Shown in pieces: positions 54,488 through 63,241 of a DNA stretch of 64,000 bases (within the stretch, counting starts at the first letter, position 1; the number at the start of each line of letters is the position of its first letter). The translations under genes and the position numbers were made by a program. The DNA is from Bacillota bacterium (GTDB taxonomy: Bacteria; Bacillota; Clostridia; Lachnospirales; Lachnospiraceae). The DNA is taken from NCBI GenBank assembly GCA_023435895.1, contig JAEZLH010000023.1, forward strand, positions 1-64,000. Reading direction: 5' to 3'. The notes beneath the pieces are model-generated. The model was not told the origin of the DNA. It searched no databases and was given only the letters and a program-made list of their open reading frames with translations.

Positions 54488-54521
54488 ATGGAGGCGTTAA
54501 TTATCCTGACGTCTCCATTTC
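54488..54521 (+). terminator. Probable intrinsic terminator
   Basis: Stem ATGGAGGCGT / ACGTCTCCAT with one G-T pair, loop of 11 nt, then TTTCT. Confidence 0.75.
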
Positions 54522-54643
54522 TAGATAAAATACCATATGATACAAAAAATCATTTGTCAACATTACTGCACATTCTAATATTGCGATAAGCGAGTTAATA
54601 GAAGAGTAGAGCAGTACAGTCCTGTGCAGAAATAAGGAGAAAT

Positions 54644-56092
54644 ATGAATAAAAAAACTCTGTTTGGATTAATTCTGTTTTCGTGCGTGGTAATATCCGGT
54701 ATGTTTCTGACAACGGAGATTCTTATAGAGCATAGCAGTACCGGTTCCTTACAGACACAACTAGCAGAAAATAACACAGAAGAAAAAGCACTAAATAATG
54801 AGAATGAGGAATATGTTAGAGCTGACAATAACATAATTGCAAACCAAGAGCTAACTAAGGAAGAAAGCGATAGTTCGATATCAGTAGATAAGCAAGAAGA
54901 TCAGGTTAAAACAATTGGGGAAGAAGAATCGGAAAAGCTAGAACAGTCCACTGATATAACATCGCAGGAAACGAAAAATCAAATTACGCAAGAACCGGAT
55001 AAGCAGGGGAAGGAACAGTCCACAGAAGAGATTCAGAATAAAGATAAAACCATAACGAATCATACAAGTAATGATAAAGTGGAGGATAGCCAGGCCGTAG
55101 AGGAGAAAGAGAAAAATCAGAAGGATGCTAAGGATAAATCCTTAGATGATCAGACGAATGCTTCAAAGAATGATACCGTAATGGCTTCTGCAGATGCTAT
55201 CTTTAAACCACAACTTATCCTTGATCATACAAAGGTAGATTATATGTCTCATATTCCTAAAATGAAATGGGATAGTGATTTAAAAAAAGCAATGGATATC
55301 AAAAATCCTAAAATTGATTTAGAGGCAGATGCAGCAATTTTATTGGATGCAAAAACAGGTAAAGTTCTATATTATAAAAATCCGGTAAAAGCAGAATTTC
55401 CGGCTAGCACCTTAAAGCTGCTAACCGCAATGATAGCCTTAAAAAATTGTGATATCAATGAAGAAGTAACGATTGGGGATGAAATAACCATGATTGCTTC
55501 GGATTCCTCTAGAGCATACCTCAAGCAGGGAGAAAAACTTACCATTGAGAATTTGCTGCAGGGGATGTTGCTACCCTCCGGCAATGATGCAGCCTATGCC
55601 GTAGCAGCCTACGTAGGGAGAAAGACTTTAAATAACCCTAAGGCAACAAAGGAAGAGGCACTTTCAAAGTTTCGCAAAATGATGAATCAAGAGGCAGGAC
55701 GGCTTGGTTTGAAGAATTCTAATTTTGTGACACCGGACGGATATGATGCAATCGGTCAGTATACCACAGCCTATGACATGGGATTAATTGGGATGGCTGC
55801 AATAAAATATAGTAAGATTGTGGAAATTAGTCAAAAAAGCTCCTGCAGCACGAAATTTATCAGCGGAGAAGAGGTAACCTGGACCAGTACAAATAAATTA
55901 CTGAATCGTAAGAGTGGTGACTTTTATTCTCCTGCATTTGGGTTAAAGACCGGAACCAGTACAATGGCTGGAAAATGCCTAGTTTCTGCAGCGAAAAATG
56001 GAAATAAAGAAGTTGTTTGCGTGATCATGCATTCTAATACAGATGGCAGATGGGAAGACGCAATTAAATTAATGGATTATGGATTAAAATAA
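54644..56092 (+). CDS. Serine-type D-alanyl-D-alanine carboxypeptidase (S11, DacF-like)
   Basis: 482 aa. An N-terminal hydrophobic segment (about 5-27) anchors or exports it. Residues about 45-185 are a charged low-complexity linker rich in Glu, Lys, Asn, Gln and Asp. The catalytic domain follows with SxxK (Ser255-Thr-Leu-Lys258), SGN near 316, and KTGTS near 437. It trims peptidoglycan stem peptides. The usual C-terminal PBP5-like domain appears to be missing, since the protein ends soon after KTG. Followed 21 nt later by a CPBP gene. Confidence 0.9.
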   Translation: MNKKTLFGLILFSCVVISGMFLTTEILIEHSSTGSLQTQLAENNTEEKALNNENEEYVRADNNIIANQELTKEESDSSISVDKQEDQVKTIGEEESEKLEQSTDITSQETKNQITQEPDKQGKEQSTEEIQNKDKTITNHTSNDKVEDSQAVEEKEKNQKDAKDKSLDDQTNASKNDTVMASADAIFKPQLILDHTKVDYMSHIPKMKWDSDLKKAMDIKNPKIDLEADAAILLDAKTGKVLYYKNPVKAEFPASTLKLLTAMIALKNCDINEEVTIGDEITMIASDSSRAYLKQGEKLTIENLLQGMLLPSGNDAAYAVAAYVGRKTLNNPKATKEEALSKFRKMMNQEAGRLGLKNSNFVTPDGYDAIGQYTTAYDMGLIGMAAIKYSKIVEISQKSSCSTKFISGEEVTWTSTNKLLNRKSGDFYSPAFGLKTGTSTMAGKCLVSAAKNGNKEVVCVIMHSNTDGRWEDAIKLMDYGLK

Positions 56093-56113
56093 GGATTTAT
56101 CGGGGGAAAAGAA

Positions 56114-57028
56114 ATGAAGAAAAGAAATTGGGAGGAAGAAAGCCCAAAGAAAATATTAAGCGGAGCAGGGTTTGCATTATTCGTTTTAGCACTCATATTT
56201 ATTTTGTCACAAGGCGCAATTAGTTTATTGGTGGATCGGTACGCTCCAGAGCTCTCGCATACAGATTGGTATGCTTGGGCATTAACAGGGGTTTCAATAA
56301 TCCTACTTGGATTGCCGGTCTACCTGCTATTAATGAAGAGGATACCTGATTCTGGCAGAGGTGAAGTGGTAAAGTTGAAATTTACGGAGTTTATCGTCAT
56401 CTTCTTTATCACTGCCGCTGCCATGTATATAACCAGTATGATGAGCAGTGTCATCACTGTTTTGATAGCCCTTCTCAAAGGGGATACCCATTTGATTAAT
56501 CCGGCACAAGAGGCGATTTTACACAGTAATTATGCGCTTTCTCTTTTGTATGCATGCATTATTGCACCGATTACCGAAGAGTTTATCTTTCGTAAGGTTC
56601 TTTTGGATAAATTAAAACGGTTTGGAGATATTCCCGCAATTCTCATGACAGGTATCGCTTTTGGGTTATTTCATATGAACTTGTCGCAATTTTTCTATGC
56701 GGCTGTTTTGGGATTTATATTTGCATATCTTACAATCAGGACGAATACGGTACGCTATGCAATTCTATTACATATGATGGTCAATACCATATCCACAGGA
56801 ATTTCACCGTTTGTTCTTAAAGGAAATAAGTTGGCGGGAGTATTCTTAACAATGTGGGTATTTATAGCCATATTACTGGGTATTATTTTCTTTTCTTTAA
56901 ACATAAAAAAGATTGTATTTGAAAAAAAGGAACCATTAGTTGCAGTGAAAGATTATTATACCAATGCCGGAGTAATTTGTTATGGGTTGGTTTGCATCAT
57001 TATGATTGGAATTATTACCATTCGTTAA
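56114..57028 (+). CDS. CPBP family intramembrane metalloprotease
   Basis: 304 aa, about eight membrane helices. Motifs ITEEFIFRKVLLDK near 155, FGLFHMNLSQF near 190, and HMMVNT near 220 carry the Glu-Glu, Arg and His residues of the family. It follows the carboxypeptidase gene by 21 nt and is probably cotranscribed. Substrate unknown. Confidence 0.9.
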   Translation: MKKRNWEEESPKKILSGAGFALFVLALIFILSQGAISLLVDRYAPELSHTDWYAWALTGVSIILLGLPVYLLLMKRIPDSGRGEVVKLKFTEFIVIFFITAAAMYITSMMSSVITVLIALLKGDTHLINPAQEAILHSNYALSLLYACIIAPITEEFIFRKVLLDKLKRFGDIPAILMTGIAFGLFHMNLSQFFYAAVLGFIFAYLTIRTNTVRYAILLHMMVNTISTGISPFVLKGNKLAGVFLTMWVFIAILLGIIFFSLNIKKIVFEKKEPLVAVKDYYTNAGVICYGLVCIIMIGIITIR

Positions 57029-57051
57029 TTTTCACCGGCATTGGAAAGAAT

Positions 57052-57372
57052 TTAACTTAAGCGTACGGCAGTACCGGAGGCGGTTACCATAAGCATGCCG
57101 TTATTTGCACCCAATACCTCGTAGTCAATATCAACACCAACTACAGCGTTTGCACCCATTTGATGAGCTCGATTGACCATTTCCTGCATTGCTTGTTCTC
57201 TCGCACGAATCAGCTCCTCTTCATAGGTTCCGGAACGTCCGCCGAAGAAGTTTGATAACCCTGCGGTAAAATCCTTTACAAAATCTACACCCGATACTAC
57301 CTCGCCAAATACAACACCGAGATAGTCATTAATTTGTTTTCCTTCAACGGAAGGAGTAGTAGTAACGATCAT
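57052..57372 (-). CDS. YbjQ/UPF0145 family protein
   Basis: 106 aa. MIVTTTPSVEGKQI at the start, GEVVSGVDFVKD near 24, and RAHQMGANAVVGVDIDYE near 74 match the YbjQ (heavy-metal-binding-like) family, a pentameric fold of unknown function. CAGGAGGA lies 6 nt before ATG. Monocistronic on the minus strand, 23 nt from the convergent CPBP gene. Confidence 0.93.
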   Translation of the reverse strand: MIVTTTPSVEGKQINDYLGVVFGEVVSGVDFVKDFTAGLSNFFGGRSGTYEEELIRAREQAMQEMVNRAHQMGANAVVGVDIDYEVLGANNGMLMVTASGTAVRLS

Positions 57373-57500
57373 AAAAATCCTCCTGAAAAATAATGTTTTT
57401 TCATAATATATCTTTATGCTATGGTGATGTCAAGTGATGTAATGAAATCATAAGAATGATTTAATTCGTTTTTAATTTACGTTGGAAAGGAGCGATTATT

Positions 57501-58679
57501 TTGACTAAAATTTTAGTGAATTTTTTTATAAAAAATAATCAGCAATATGAAAATCCTAAAGTAAGAACTGCCTATGGTATTTTGTCCAGTACGGTGGGAA
57601 TTATTTGTAATGTTTTGTTATTTGGAATAAAGCTGGCAGTCGGCATGGTGATTAACAGTATCTCTGTTATGGCAGATGCTTTTAATAACTTATCTGATGC
57701 AGCATCCTCCATAATTAGCTTTGTTGGAGTTAAGCTTGCAGGAAGACCGGCTGATAAGGAACATCCCTTTGGACATGGGAGATTTGAATATATTGCGGCG
57801 CTAGCAGTAGCTTTTTTGATTTTACAGGTGGGCTTTAATCTATTCCAGAATTCCTTTCAAAAGGTTCTTCACCCGGAGGAAGTTAAGTTTAATCCCGTGT
57901 TGGTTGCAATATTATGCATATCCGTCCTTTTAAAAGTATGGATGATGATGTTTAACCGTACCTTGGGAAAACGGATTAATTCCACGGTTATGCTGGCAAC
58001 CTCTGCGGATTCTATGGGAGATGTATTTGTAACTTTGGCAACGATTATTTCGGCAGTGATTGGTGGTTTAACCAACTTAAAGATTGATGGTTATATGGGT
58101 ATTGTAGTTTCTGTATTTGTTATGATTGCGGGTTTCCGTATTGCCAAGGATACATTAGAGCCTCTCCTTGGACAGCCTGTAGAACGAGAGATCTATGAGA
58201 AAATTACGGGTTTTGTGGAAAGCTTTGAAGGAGTAATCGGAACGCATGATTTGATTATTCATAATTACGGACCCACAAATCGCATGGCTACGATTCATGT
58301 GGAGGTTCCCAATAACGTTAACTTTGAGCAAATTCATGACACGATTGATTTGATTGAAAGAAAGATTTGTGAAACCATGGATATTTTTCTTGTAATACAC
58401 ATGGATCCGGTGGAAATAAATGATACCAAGGTTTTGGAGAAGAAAAAAATGGTAATTGATATTGTAAAGAAGCTGGAACCCAAAGCTTCGATTCATGACT
58501 TCCGTGTTATTAACGGTGAACATAAGATTAATCTGGTATACGACCTTGTGGTGCCTTATTCCTATAAGGAAGCACAGGAAAACAATCTGCTTGATAATAT
58601 CAATACACAGGTGAAAGAACAGGATGAACGCTTTCATTGCATTATTAATATCGAAAATAGCTTTATTGCAGAGAGCTAA
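57501..58679 (+). CDS. Cation diffusion facilitator (CDF) transporter
   Basis: 392 aa. Six membrane helices in residues about 25-215 and a cytosolic C-terminal domain. Metal-site motifs: ADAFNNLSDAASS near 53, HPFGHGRFEY near 79 and TSADSMGDVF near 160. Exports divalent cations such as Zn, Mn or Fe; the metal is not readable. The start codon is TTG 57501, with GAAAGGAG about 8 nt upstream. The C-terminal region is longer than in the shortest CDF proteins (extra domain after about 290). Confidence 0.92.
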   Translation: MTKILVNFFIKNNQQYENPKVRTAYGILSSTVGIICNVLLFGIKLAVGMVINSISVMADAFNNLSDAASSIISFVGVKLAGRPADKEHPFGHGRFEYIAALAVAFLILQVGFNLFQNSFQKVLHPEEVKFNPVLVAILCISVLLKVWMMMFNRTLGKRINSTVMLATSADSMGDVFVTLATIISAVIGGLTNLKIDGYMGIVVSVFVMIAGFRIAKDTLEPLLGQPVEREIYEKITGFVESFEGVIGTHDLIIHNYGPTNRMATIHVEVPNNVNFEQIHDTIDLIERKICETMDIFLVIHMDPVEINDTKVLEKKKMVIDIVKKLEPKASIHDFRVINGEHKINLVYDLVVPYSYKEAQENNLLDNINTQVKEQDERFHCIINIENSFIAES

Positions 58680-58981
58680 GGGATAAAATACCCGGAACTA
58701 GAGGAATAATAAGTGGGTAGGGTTAGAGGATCAAACGGTAATAACAATCATTATAATATATGTTTTTAGGATAGTGATTAAGATGCTTTTGAACGCTCTA
58801 ATCCTAGGTAACTATATTGAAGAAAGTGTGTATAAAATAAGAATAAGAGCAGATATAAAAGATAGTATAATTTCGGAAATAAAAAAAGTTTAAAAATAAT
58901 GAAAATTATGCTTGAAAAATAAAATTTGATGAGTTATAATATCATTCGTGGCTGACAAACAGGCCGCTAAAAATATAACTT
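58680..58981. other. Intergenic region, chromosomal side of the island
   Basis: About 300 bp of AT-rich sequence. Holds the tRNA-Gln promoter; no gene seen. Confidence 0.5.
58912..58940 (+). promoter_or_regulatory. Promoter of solitary tRNA-Gln
   Basis: TTGAAA at 58912-58917 and TATAAT at 58935-58940, spacing 17 nt. Expected start is near 58947, 35 nt before the tRNA. Confidence 0.85.
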
Positions 58982-59053
58982 AGGGATATCGCCAAACGGT
59001 AAGGCACTGGACTCTGACTCCAGCATCTCAAGGTTCGAATCCTTGTATCCCTG
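58982..59053 (+). tRNA. tRNA-Gln (anticodon CTG)
   Basis: Acceptor AGGGATA pairs with TATCCCT; anticodon CTG; discriminator G; CCA not encoded. A single-gene tRNA unit with its own promoter and terminator. The tyrosine integrase just downstream suggests that its 3' half is an integration site. Confidence 0.96.
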
Positions 59054-59059
59054 CTTTTT

Positions 59060-59096
59060 AACCTTTGATTAGTTGATTATCAAGGGTTTTTTTGTT
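59060..59096 (+). terminator. Terminator of tRNA-Gln
   Basis: Stem AACCTTTGAT / ATCAAGGGTT (one G-T pair) with a 9-nt loop, followed by TTTTTTTG. Confidence 0.88.
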
Positions 59097-59122
59097 TCTT
59101 AATACTTGAATTTCATTGTTAA

Positions 59123-59173
59123 AAGGCACTAGATTATTACCAATTTACAAGGCGGTCTAGTGCCTTGTTTTTA
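59123..59173. repeat. Inverted repeat between tRNA-Gln and integrase
   Basis: Perfect 11-bp arms AAGGCACTAGA / TCTAGTGCCTT, 22 nt apart, then GTTTTT. It may terminate transcripts entering the island or bind the integrase. Its left arm also resembles the AAGGCACTGGA inside the tRNA gene. Confidence 0.6.
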
Positions 59174-59192
59174 TGATGAAAGGATGATAAAA

Positions 59193-60134
59193 ATGAAGAA
59201 AATCAGTATGAGAAGTAATGAAAGTATGACTTTAGAAGAGGGATTTCGTCTGTTTATTAAGATGTGTAATATCAAAAATCTTTCTCCCAAAACAACGGAA
59301 ACCTATGAATGGCACTATGCAATATTTACCAAGTTTATCCCAAGTGAAACATATCTAGAACAAATCGATAAAAAGACTTTGGATGATTATATTATATACC
59401 TTAAAAGTAAAGGTAGCTGTAGAGAAATTACAATTAATTCTTACCTACGAAGCCTTAGAGCATTTTTAGGTTATATGATGAAAGAGAAATATATGAAGCA
59501 GTTCACTATTCAAATGTTAAAGGTAGATAAGAAGATAAAAGAAACATATACAAATGACGAACTAAAAATTCTACTTAAAAAGCCAGATATTAAAGATTGC
59601 GACTTTACAGAATATAAGACTTGGGTGTTTTCTAATTACTTGCTGGCTACTGGAAATAGGATATCAAGCGCTTTAAATCTTCGGATAAATGATTTGGATT
59701 TTGATAATTTGCTTATCCTTGTTAATAAGACCAAGAATAGAAAAGCACAAATAATTCCTATGAGCAAGTCGTTAGCAAACATACTAAATGAATATTTGCA
59801 ATATCGGAATGGAGAAGGTGAGGATTATGTATTTTGCAATTCATGTGGTGAACAAGGCAATATTCACACCTATCAAGGGATATTGCTTAGATATAATCGT
59901 AAACGTGGTGTAATGAAAACGTCAGCGCATCTGTATCGCCATACCTTCTCTAAGTTATGGATTTTAAACGGAGGGGATATTTTTAGGCTCCAGAAGATGT
60001 TAGGGCATTCTGATTTATCAGTCGTCAAAGAATATGTCCAAATGTTTGGAAATGATTTGGCTATAAACTTTGATAGATTTAATCCTTTAGACCAATTAGG
60101 TATTAATCAACAGCAGAAATATATTAAAATGTAG
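59193..60134 (+). CDS. Tyrosine recombinase / integrase
   Basis: 313 aa from ATG 59193. N-terminal SAM-like core-binding domain (about 12-110) and a catalytic domain with Arg156 (ATGNRISSALNL), a Lys near 182-184, His246-x-x-Arg249 (HLYRH), His272 (LGHSDLS) and Tyr281 as nucleophile. Complete and apparently functional. Its position 107 nt after a tRNA gene is typical of integrative elements or satellites. AAAGG lies 9 nt before ATG; an in-frame GTG at 59160 overlaps the inverted repeat and is unlikely. Confidence 0.92.
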   Translation: MKKISMRSNESMTLEEGFRLFIKMCNIKNLSPKTTETYEWHYAIFTKFIPSETYLEQIDKKTLDDYIIYLKSKGSCREITINSYLRSLRAFLGYMMKEKYMKQFTIQMLKVDKKIKETYTNDELKILLKKPDIKDCDFTEYKTWVFSNYLLATGNRISSALNLRINDLDFDNLLILVNKTKNRKAQIIPMSKSLANILNEYLQYRNGEGEDYVFCNSCGEQGNIHTYQGILLRYNRKRGVMKTSAHLYRHTFSKLWILNGGDIFRLQKMLGHSDLSVVKEYVQMFGNDLAINFDRFNPLDQLGINQQQKYIKM

Positions 60135-60637
60135 AATTATTTAAATAATAAGATAATTAGAAAGGGGATGCCAGTTGGTATCCTCTTTTCTTGTAGCATC
60201 GCAACTAGACAATGACTTTTATTCTATTATTTCATTGAATTTGAATATAGCTGTATTTATACGTTTTAAATTTCATAAGACGCAGGTAGGTCAATATATA
60301 TGAATGATTTTAGGTGTAGATAATATTTACTTCTTGTCGAAAAAAGATGTAAAACATTCCTAATGCATTTTGTTGGACAATAGTTCCATCAATGACAAAA
60401 TAATATAGAAAATGTTAAATAATAGTTAAATAATTGAATATATGTTGAAAAATATCAAAAAGACTGATAATATAAATATATAGAAGAAAATGTCAAACTG
60501 TTCTAAATTTATAAAAAATGCATATAATATATTAAAAATAAGTATAATAGCGTATTATGCTTAAATTCAGGTTGAAATAATTGCCAACAAGTGGTAATAT
60601 TTATAAGATAATGTATAACGAATGAGAGGTATTGGAA
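60135..60637. other. AT-rich region after integrase
   Basis: About 500 bp, one of the most AT-rich stretches in the window. It holds the first copy of the duplicated terminator (60163) and otherwise no gene. A TGTCGAA string at 60335 matches the Spo0A box core but could be chance. TATAAT-like strings near 60522 and 60543 could be -10 elements for the next gene. Confidence 0.45.
60163..60192 (+). terminator. Terminator, copy 1 of duplicated 27-bp sequence
   Basis: Hairpin formed by GGGGATGCCA and TGGTATCCTC, followed by TTTTC. The 27 bp at 60163-60189 recur identically at 63242-63268. Confidence 0.8.
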
Positions 60638-61075
60638 ATGTTATATAAATTATGGTGTAAACTTAGAGCAATATTTGACCCTGAAAAATTAAAACCTAGA
60701 AAGCAAATAGTTGATGAACAAACAATAAAATTAATTAATCTTCGAGCTATTGCTGATAGAGATAGAACCAGACTCGAAAAATATATAGATAGGCTCGATA
60801 ATATGATTGATAATAAGTTCACTCAACAAGTAACAGAAGAAGGGATAATCGAGATACTATCTGTTTCTTCAAGGGGGGTGAGAGAAAATAATAATGCAAC
60901 AGCTCATAAGTTACTAGAAACCTATAAAAAAAGAGGATTAGATGGTCAAAGCGCAAAAATATTTGTTAAGTTATCTAATACATACATAGTTAAAAACCCA
61001 AATAGCGTTGACGCTAGTATGACTAAAGAAACTATAGAATTTGAAGTTGAAATTGATAATGAAAAGGAGAGATGA
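60638..61075 (+). CDS. Island gene, hypothetical protein
   Basis: 145 aa. Not recognised. The first half is helical and charged, with a likely coiled coil at about 35-75 (LINLRAIADRDRTRLEKYID). The second half looks mixed alpha/beta and ends in an acidic FEVEIDNEKER. ATG 60638 follows GAGAGG by about 8 nt. It is the first of four closely spaced genes on the same strand (gap of 2 nt to the next), so an operon is likely. The codons are strongly AT-biased. Confidence 0.7.
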   Translation: MLYKLWCKLRAIFDPEKLKPRKQIVDEQTIKLINLRAIADRDRTRLEKYIDRLDNMIDNKFTQQVTEEGIIEILSVSSRGVRENNNATAHKLLETYKKRGLDGQSAKIFVKLSNTYIVKNPNSVDASMTKETIEFEVEIDNEKER

Positions 61076-61077
61076 TT

Positions 61078-61299
61078 ATGAATACTTATGTATTTAGTAA
61101 TGTATCTTCCTCTAAACAAAATAGTTATATTGCTGATATTACAAAAAAATTTAATTTGGAATTATTTAGTAAATACAATGATTTAACGATTTTAGAAAAT
61201 GATAATATGATTATAGATATAACCAAAAGATGGATTAATATAATTATTTTAAAGGAAGATGCGGATACTATAAATCAGATAAAAAAATATTTTTATTAA
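61078..61299 (+). CDS. Island gene, small hypothetical protein
   Basis: 73 aa from ATG 61078, with AAAGGAGAG about 8 nt upstream; the ATG at 61072 is too close to that site. Not recognised; mixed alpha/beta by eye, with alternating hydrophobic strands (NMIIDITKRWINIIILKED). The second gene of the four-gene cluster. Small size and tight spacing suggest a partner protein, for example an immunity or antitoxin-like component, but nothing in the sequence proves this. Confidence 0.65.
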   Translation: MNTYVFSNVSSSKQNSYIADITKKFNLELFSKYNDLTILENDNMIIDITKRWINIIILKEDADTINQIKKYFY

Positions 61300-61313
61300 T
61301 GAGGTAAATCAAT

Positions 61314-61805
61314 ATGTGTGAAATGACAAATGAGAGAAAAGAAAATATTTATTCAAAAATTGAAACAGCATTAAGAGAGAATAAATTACATTACACAAAA
61401 GCTATGATTCGAAAGAATGATGATGATATAACAAATATTGATTATGTATATAAGATTGAAATAGATTCTAAAGACTATGGTTTTAATTTAGGTCAACGTA
61501 CATTTTATATGTATCCTTTATTAAATCGAAGCAGTTTGGTTTTTTCTAAAAATAATGTGTTACATAGTTCGAATTTTGGAAGAATATTACAAGTTGTTAA
61601 TAATGCAAATACTAATTTAATGAATGGTTGCTTTTTCGTTGAAGGTAAGAGAGTAAATTATTTTTCAAATGAAAAGATTAAAGATATAGAAAAGAATATA
61701 GATAAAGTTGATATCTTAGAGGGTGTAATTAACTTACTTAGTGCATTAGATACTCTTAATAAAACCAAAGAAGAAGGGAAAAATGGATATGCAGAAAATT
61801 CCTAG
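61314..61805 (+). CDS. Island gene, hypothetical protein
   Basis: 163 aa, not recognised with confidence. The middle part (SNFGRILQVVNNANTNLMNG, then FFVEGKRVNYF) faintly resembles YbjN/secretion-chaperone-like folds, with helix then strand pairs. GAGGT lies about 8 nt before ATG. Its end overlaps the next gene by 23 nt, showing translational coupling with a membrane protein. Confidence 0.68.
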   Translation: MCEMTNERKENIYSKIETALRENKLHYTKAMIRKNDDDITNIDYVYKIEIDSKDYGFNLGQRTFYMYPLLNRSSLVFSKNNVLHSSNFGRILQVVNNANTNLMNGCFFVEGKRVNYFSNEKIKDIEKNIDKVDILEGVINLLSALDTLNKTKEEGKNGYAENS

Positions 61806-62208
61806 AGGCATTCTTACGCTTATATTAGGGATATTTATTCTTTCGGTAAGATTCATAATTGAAGGTAATGTAAGTGATTACGTTTTATTAGAAATACTTA
61901 CTGTCCTTAATTTAATAACAATGTTTTATACTTTAGTATTTATACTAAATTCAATTATGATTGATTTAAAAGAAAAATATAAAAAAGTATCCAATGGATT
62001 TAATTTGGCAAGTATTAGTAATTATGAACGATTTTTCAAAAAAATAATAATTGTTTTTTCGGTATTAAGTCTAGGTTATTTATTTTTGGTACATAAGAAA
62101 TATATTATAAGTGGTATGTATAATGATATTATATGCGTAGTAACATTGTGTACATCAATAGAAGCCGATTTGATTCAGGAAAAAATAATATCTAAGTTTG
62201 TAAAATAA
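61783..62208 (+). CDS. Island gene, small polytopic membrane protein
   Basis: 141 aa with about four hydrophobic helices (near 8-26, 30-58, 86-104, 112-128) and a basic cytosolic loop (KEKYKKVSNG). Not recognised. It overlaps the preceding gene and ends the four-gene cluster at a terminator. The ATG at 61783 follows GAAGGG; ATG 61789 is an alternative. Confidence 0.68.
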   Translation: MDMQKIPRGILTLILGIFILSVRFIIEGNVSDYVLLEILTVLNLITMFYTLVFILNSIMIDLKEKYKKVSNGFNLASISNYERFFKKIIIVFSVLSLGYLFLVHKKYIISGMYNDIICVVTLCTSIEADLIQEKIISKFVK

Positions 62209-62230
62209 GATAGTCATAAATAGTAAAATT

Positions 62231-62261
62231 CAAAAAGATGGCAGTTAGCCATCGTTTTTTG
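62231..62261 (+). terminator. Terminator of four-gene island cluster
   Basis: Stem AAAAAGATGGC / GCCATCGTTTTT with loop AGTTA (one bulged G), continued by the T run. Confidence 0.88.
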
Positions 62262-62340
62262 TTTGTTTGATGAGTAAATTGGAAGGCTGAAAGTGCCTTT
62301 ATTTACATGGTTTTAAAAAATGGTCGAAATTCAGCCAGTG

Positions 62341-62580
62341 ATGATATATCACAAGCATAAAAAAGGAAAGCAACTCACACCAGTAACAATAAAAAGAATT
62401 ATATTGGAAAGTGGAAGCAATAGCAAAGTCAGAAGGGGAATTAGAATCTCACCTCATACTTGTCGTCATTACTACGCTTAAGCACAGTTGAAAAATGGCT
62501 GTGACTATTCACTGTATCGAAATTGCTAGGACATACTTCTATACGGAACTGGGAAAATAATAAATGTTTGGCTGAATAAC
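62341..62580 (+). pseudogene. Remnant of a second tyrosine recombinase (C-terminal part)
   Basis: The reading frame from 62341 gives LTPVTIKRIILESG near 62374 and RISPHTCRHYYA, the His-x-x-Arg box of tyrosine recombinases, then hits TAA at 62479 where a Gln codon would be expected. It continues AQLKNGCD, shifts frame at about 62506, and goes on FTVSKLLGHTSIR, the second His box, before losing similarity. The stop and frameshift make it inactive. The N-terminal two thirds are gone or unrecognisable. It shows that another mobile element once occupied this site. Confidence 0.82.
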
Positions 62581-62673
62581 GCTACCAAATCTGTTATAAA
62601 TTATTATAAGGTTAGCACAAAATTCTTGGTGTAACAAAGGTCTAGAAGCAATTATTAGGAAGGAAATGAACAA

Positions 62674-63192
62674 ATGAAAAGAGACGCTATATTGCAGCAA
62701 TCAGCAAATTTAATTTACGAATATCTTGAAGCATATAAACAACTTCCAGAGGGAAGTCAAAAAGACATCCTTTATTCATCAACATTTGTAGAAGGTTTAG
62801 TATTTAGGTGTATATCAGACATTTGCGATAGCTTTGGCATTAAATATAATAATAAGCTAATTGCTTCGGATTATATTACTGTGGAAGCAAAAAAACAAAT
62901 AGAGCAAAAGAACAAGAAAAACCTTGTTCGTGAGCATATGATACCTAAAAACATCTACTTTAATATTCTAGTTAGTGAAGCTAAAAATGGATTATTAACG
63001 AAAGAGAGAATCTTTGATATCTTAAATAAACATTATTGGACTTGTATAGTTACAAAAGATGAAGATAACGTTTTGGCTGAAAATTATCAGATAAAAATGC
63101 CAGATGACTGGGATGGAGAAAATGTTTTTGCACGATATGAAAAGGTAACGATTAGTAAGGTCTTAGAGAATGAATATAGGGTTATTATTTAA
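62674..63192 (+). CDS. Island gene, hypothetical protein
   Basis: 172 aa, soluble, not recognised. An N-terminal helical region is followed by REHMIPKNIYFNIL near 90, CIVTKDED near 125 and MPDDWDGENVFARYE near 145. These sharply conserved-looking motifs suggest an enzyme or nucleic-acid-related domain, but I cannot name it. AGGAAGGAAATG lies upstream of the start. It ends just before the second copy of the duplicated terminator and lies right after the recombinase remnant. Confidence 0.7.
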   Translation: MKRDAILQQSANLIYEYLEAYKQLPEGSQKDILYSSTFVEGLVFRCISDICDSFGIKYNNKLIASDYITVEAKKQIEQKNKKNLVREHMIPKNIYFNILVSEAKNGLLTKERIFDILNKHYWTCIVTKDEDNVLAENYQIKMPDDWDGENVFARYEKVTISKVLENEYRVII

Positions 63193-63241
63193 TTTACACA
63201 GATAGATACTAGGTTTATATATAAGAAAATCAAGTATAGAG

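Noticed and set aside
60334..60341. TTGTCGAA, a match to the Spo0A box core
   Set aside because: A 7-bp match is expected by chance several times in 64 kb of AT-rich DNA, and it is 300 nt from the nearest start.
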